Shown here in pieces: positions 63,088 to 64,000 of a stretch of DNA of 64,000 nucleotides. Source of the DNA: Streptomyces katrae (GTDB lineage: Bacteria; Actinomycetota; Actinomycetes; Streptomycetales; Streptomycetaceae); NCBI RefSeq assembly GCF_000717655.1, contig NZ_JNZY01000031.1, positions 18,416 to 82,415 of the forward strand, given 5' to 3'. How positions within the stretch are numbered: the first letter of the stretch is position 1; every line of letters begins with the position of its first letter. The translations under genes and the position numbers were made by a program. The notes beneath the pieces are model-generated. The model was not told the origin of the DNA. It searched no databases and saw only the letters and a program-made list of their open reading frames with translations.

Positions 63088-63909
63088 ATGAATCCACACG
63101 TCCGGGCCCTCCGCCACGTCACCGATCGCGCGTCGGGGCCCCCACTGGACCCGACCCTCACGGTGACGCTCAACTTCCACCCGGACCGCGTCTTCGGCGA
63201 CCGCCCGATCCTCACCGCGCTCGCCGAGGACGGCGTGTACCGTTCGCAATTCGTCACGGGCACCAGCAACGGCGGCCTCACCGCCCATGCAGGCGGAGCG
63301 CGTTGGCACTGGGAGAGCCGCATCTTCGGAGGCGCCTACGACGACGCGCCGGCCGAAGCCCGCCCCGTCTACGGCGCCTTGAACTTCCGCCGCCGCCCGG
63401 TCGGCGCCGCTCCCCGCTTCGGCTCCGCTCACTTCCGCCTCACGGCGGAGGCCCTGCACCGGACCACGTTCTGCTATCCGGACAGCTACCTCGAGCCCGA
63501 ATCCTTCGGCGTCGCGGACCGCATGTCCCTGATCGCCCTCGCGGAGGCCGACGACCAGGACGCCCTGGACGACTACGTCGAGGCCCAGATCCACGCCCCC
63601 GTCCGGCTCGACCGTGACGTCGCCGCGCTCGTACTGGACCCCAGCTATCGGGACACCGAGGTCGAAGCGGCAGCCGAGAAGCTCCCCTGCGCGCTCGAAT
63701 GGCACGCCGGCTTCCACCTCACCGTCGAAGAACTCCGCCGCCACCCCGACTACCGCGGCCAGGCGTACGTCGACCTCGGCGAGGCCATCGCCGTGGCCGG
63801 GAACCTGACGCCCCGCATCCTCGGCGAGGCGGCCCGCACCGGCCGGTACGACGAGCAGGCCCTGAAGCGGGTCTGGCACTGCCTGGCCCGTTTCGGCCAA
63901 CGCCCGTAA
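63088..63909 (+). CDS. DUF3626 protein
   Basis: A 273-residue protein with TLTVTLNFHPDRVFGDRPIL and RSQFVTGTSNGGLTAHAGG, then YGALNFRRRPVGAAPRFGSA, matching the DUF3626 family of unknown function. An ATG at 63073 is also in frame; 63088 gives a start six bases after CACACT, in keeping with other leaderless genes here. It ends just before the terminator of the rRNA operon. Confidence 0.85.
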   Translation: MNPHVRALRHVTDRASGPPLDPTLTVTLNFHPDRVFGDRPILTALAEDGVYRSQFVTGTSNGGLTAHAGGARWHWESRIFGGAYDDAPAEARPVYGALNFRRRPVGAAPRFGSAHFRLTAEALHRTTFCYPDSYLEPESFGVADRMSLIALAEADDQDALDDYVEAQIHAPVRLDRDVAALVLDPSYRDTEVEAAAEKLPCALEWHAGFHLTVEELRRHPDYRGQAYVDLGEAIAVAGNLTPRILGEAARTGRYDEQALKRVWHCLARFGQRP

Positions 63910-63916
63910 ACGCAGA

Positions 63917-63946
63917 AAAGCCCCGCACCATAAGGTGCGGGGCTTT
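63917..63946 (-). terminator. Terminator of the rRNA operon
   Basis: AAAGCCCCGCACC (63917-63929) and GGTGCGGGGCTTT (63934-63946) form a perfect 13-bp stem with a four-base loop and, on the minus strand, a T-run in the end of the arm. It lies just after the 5S gene. Confidence 0.9.
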
Positions 63947-63959
63947 CCCACAATGATTG

Positions 63960-64000
63960 TTCGGCGGCGTCCTACTCTCCCACAGGGTCCCCCCTGCAGT
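63960..64000 (-). rRNA. rrf: 5S ribosomal RNA, 3' end (partial)
   Basis: The reverse complement reads ACTGCAGGGGGGACCCTGTG then GGAGAGTAGGACGCCGCCGA and AC, which is the 3' third of a Streptomyces 5S rRNA, including the conserved GGGAGAGTAGG. The rest of the gene lies beyond the window. It marks the end of an rRNA operon on the minus strand. Confidence 0.93.

Overview
The window is a GC-rich actinobacterial chromosome segment, almost certainly from Streptomyces. The evidence is the codon bias, a second mycothiol gene (mshD) beside mshA, a GlnR-type atypical regulator, an RsiG-type anti-sigma protein, HrdB-like -10 boxes, GTG/TTG starts and many small secreted or membrane proteins. The gene order resembles the core region of Streptomyces that runs from mshA to the pst/ppk phosphate genes and on to an rRNA operon, whose 5S gene starts at the right edge. 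No prophage, complete insertion sequence, tRNA or CRISPR array was seen.

Layout. 1-10.6 kb: the end of an MFS transporter, mshA with a YbjN-like gene, a methyltransferase, an NlpC/P60 peptidase, a receiver-SpoIIE phosphatase, a DUF2516 / HbhA-like / XRE cluster that is also found in mycobacteria, a VOC/AraC pair, a PrmC-related methyltransferase and an Eis-like acetyltransferase. 10.7-19.8 kb: rsiG, dtd, ygfZ, a Fur-family regulator (Nur-like), a nitrobindin-like protein, a three-gene operon of unknown single-pass exported proteins, sseC-like DUF1416 and a rhodanese whose leader encodes a cysteine-containing peptide, and a DUF2993 protein. 19.9-30.5 kb: a repeat-rich membrane protein, a MoaD-like protein, glnR with a coupled upstream ORF, a LacI regulator, an HtrA-like protease with its two-component system, a PI-PLC and a TetR/hydrolase pair.

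30.6-44.9 kb is phosphate- and thiol-centred: 5'-nucleotidase, mshD, ppk overlapping a CHAD-domain gene, pstSCAB behind PHO boxes, a beta-helix protein, pit with its DUF47 partner, and csoR behind a typical operator. 44.9-55 kb holds small proteins, a lipoprotein, a PAP2 phosphatase, a lytic transglycosylase/peptidase, a receptor-type Ser/Thr kinase, a thioesterase, LysE, GNAT, pentapeptide, YunG-like and collagen-like proteins. 55.2-62.3 kb is a tight co-directional six-gene cluster that looks like a chromosomal, non-mobile type IV secretion-like machine. It ends in a 166-bp palindromic MITE-like element that supplies the stop codons of both flanking genes. GNAT and DUF3626 genes, a terminator and the 3' end of a 5S rRNA gene close the window.

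Three themes recur. At least twelve genes have a TAnnnT -10 box 6-8 bases before the start codon and so look leaderless. Several operons use 1-4 base ATGA/GTGA/TAATG overlaps. The phosphate genes (pst, ppk, CHAD, pit, nucleotidase) are clustered. The main candidates for undescribed biology are the type IV-like cluster, the glnR-coupled small ORF, the exported three-gene operon, and the mobile palindromes inserted in or against coding sequence.
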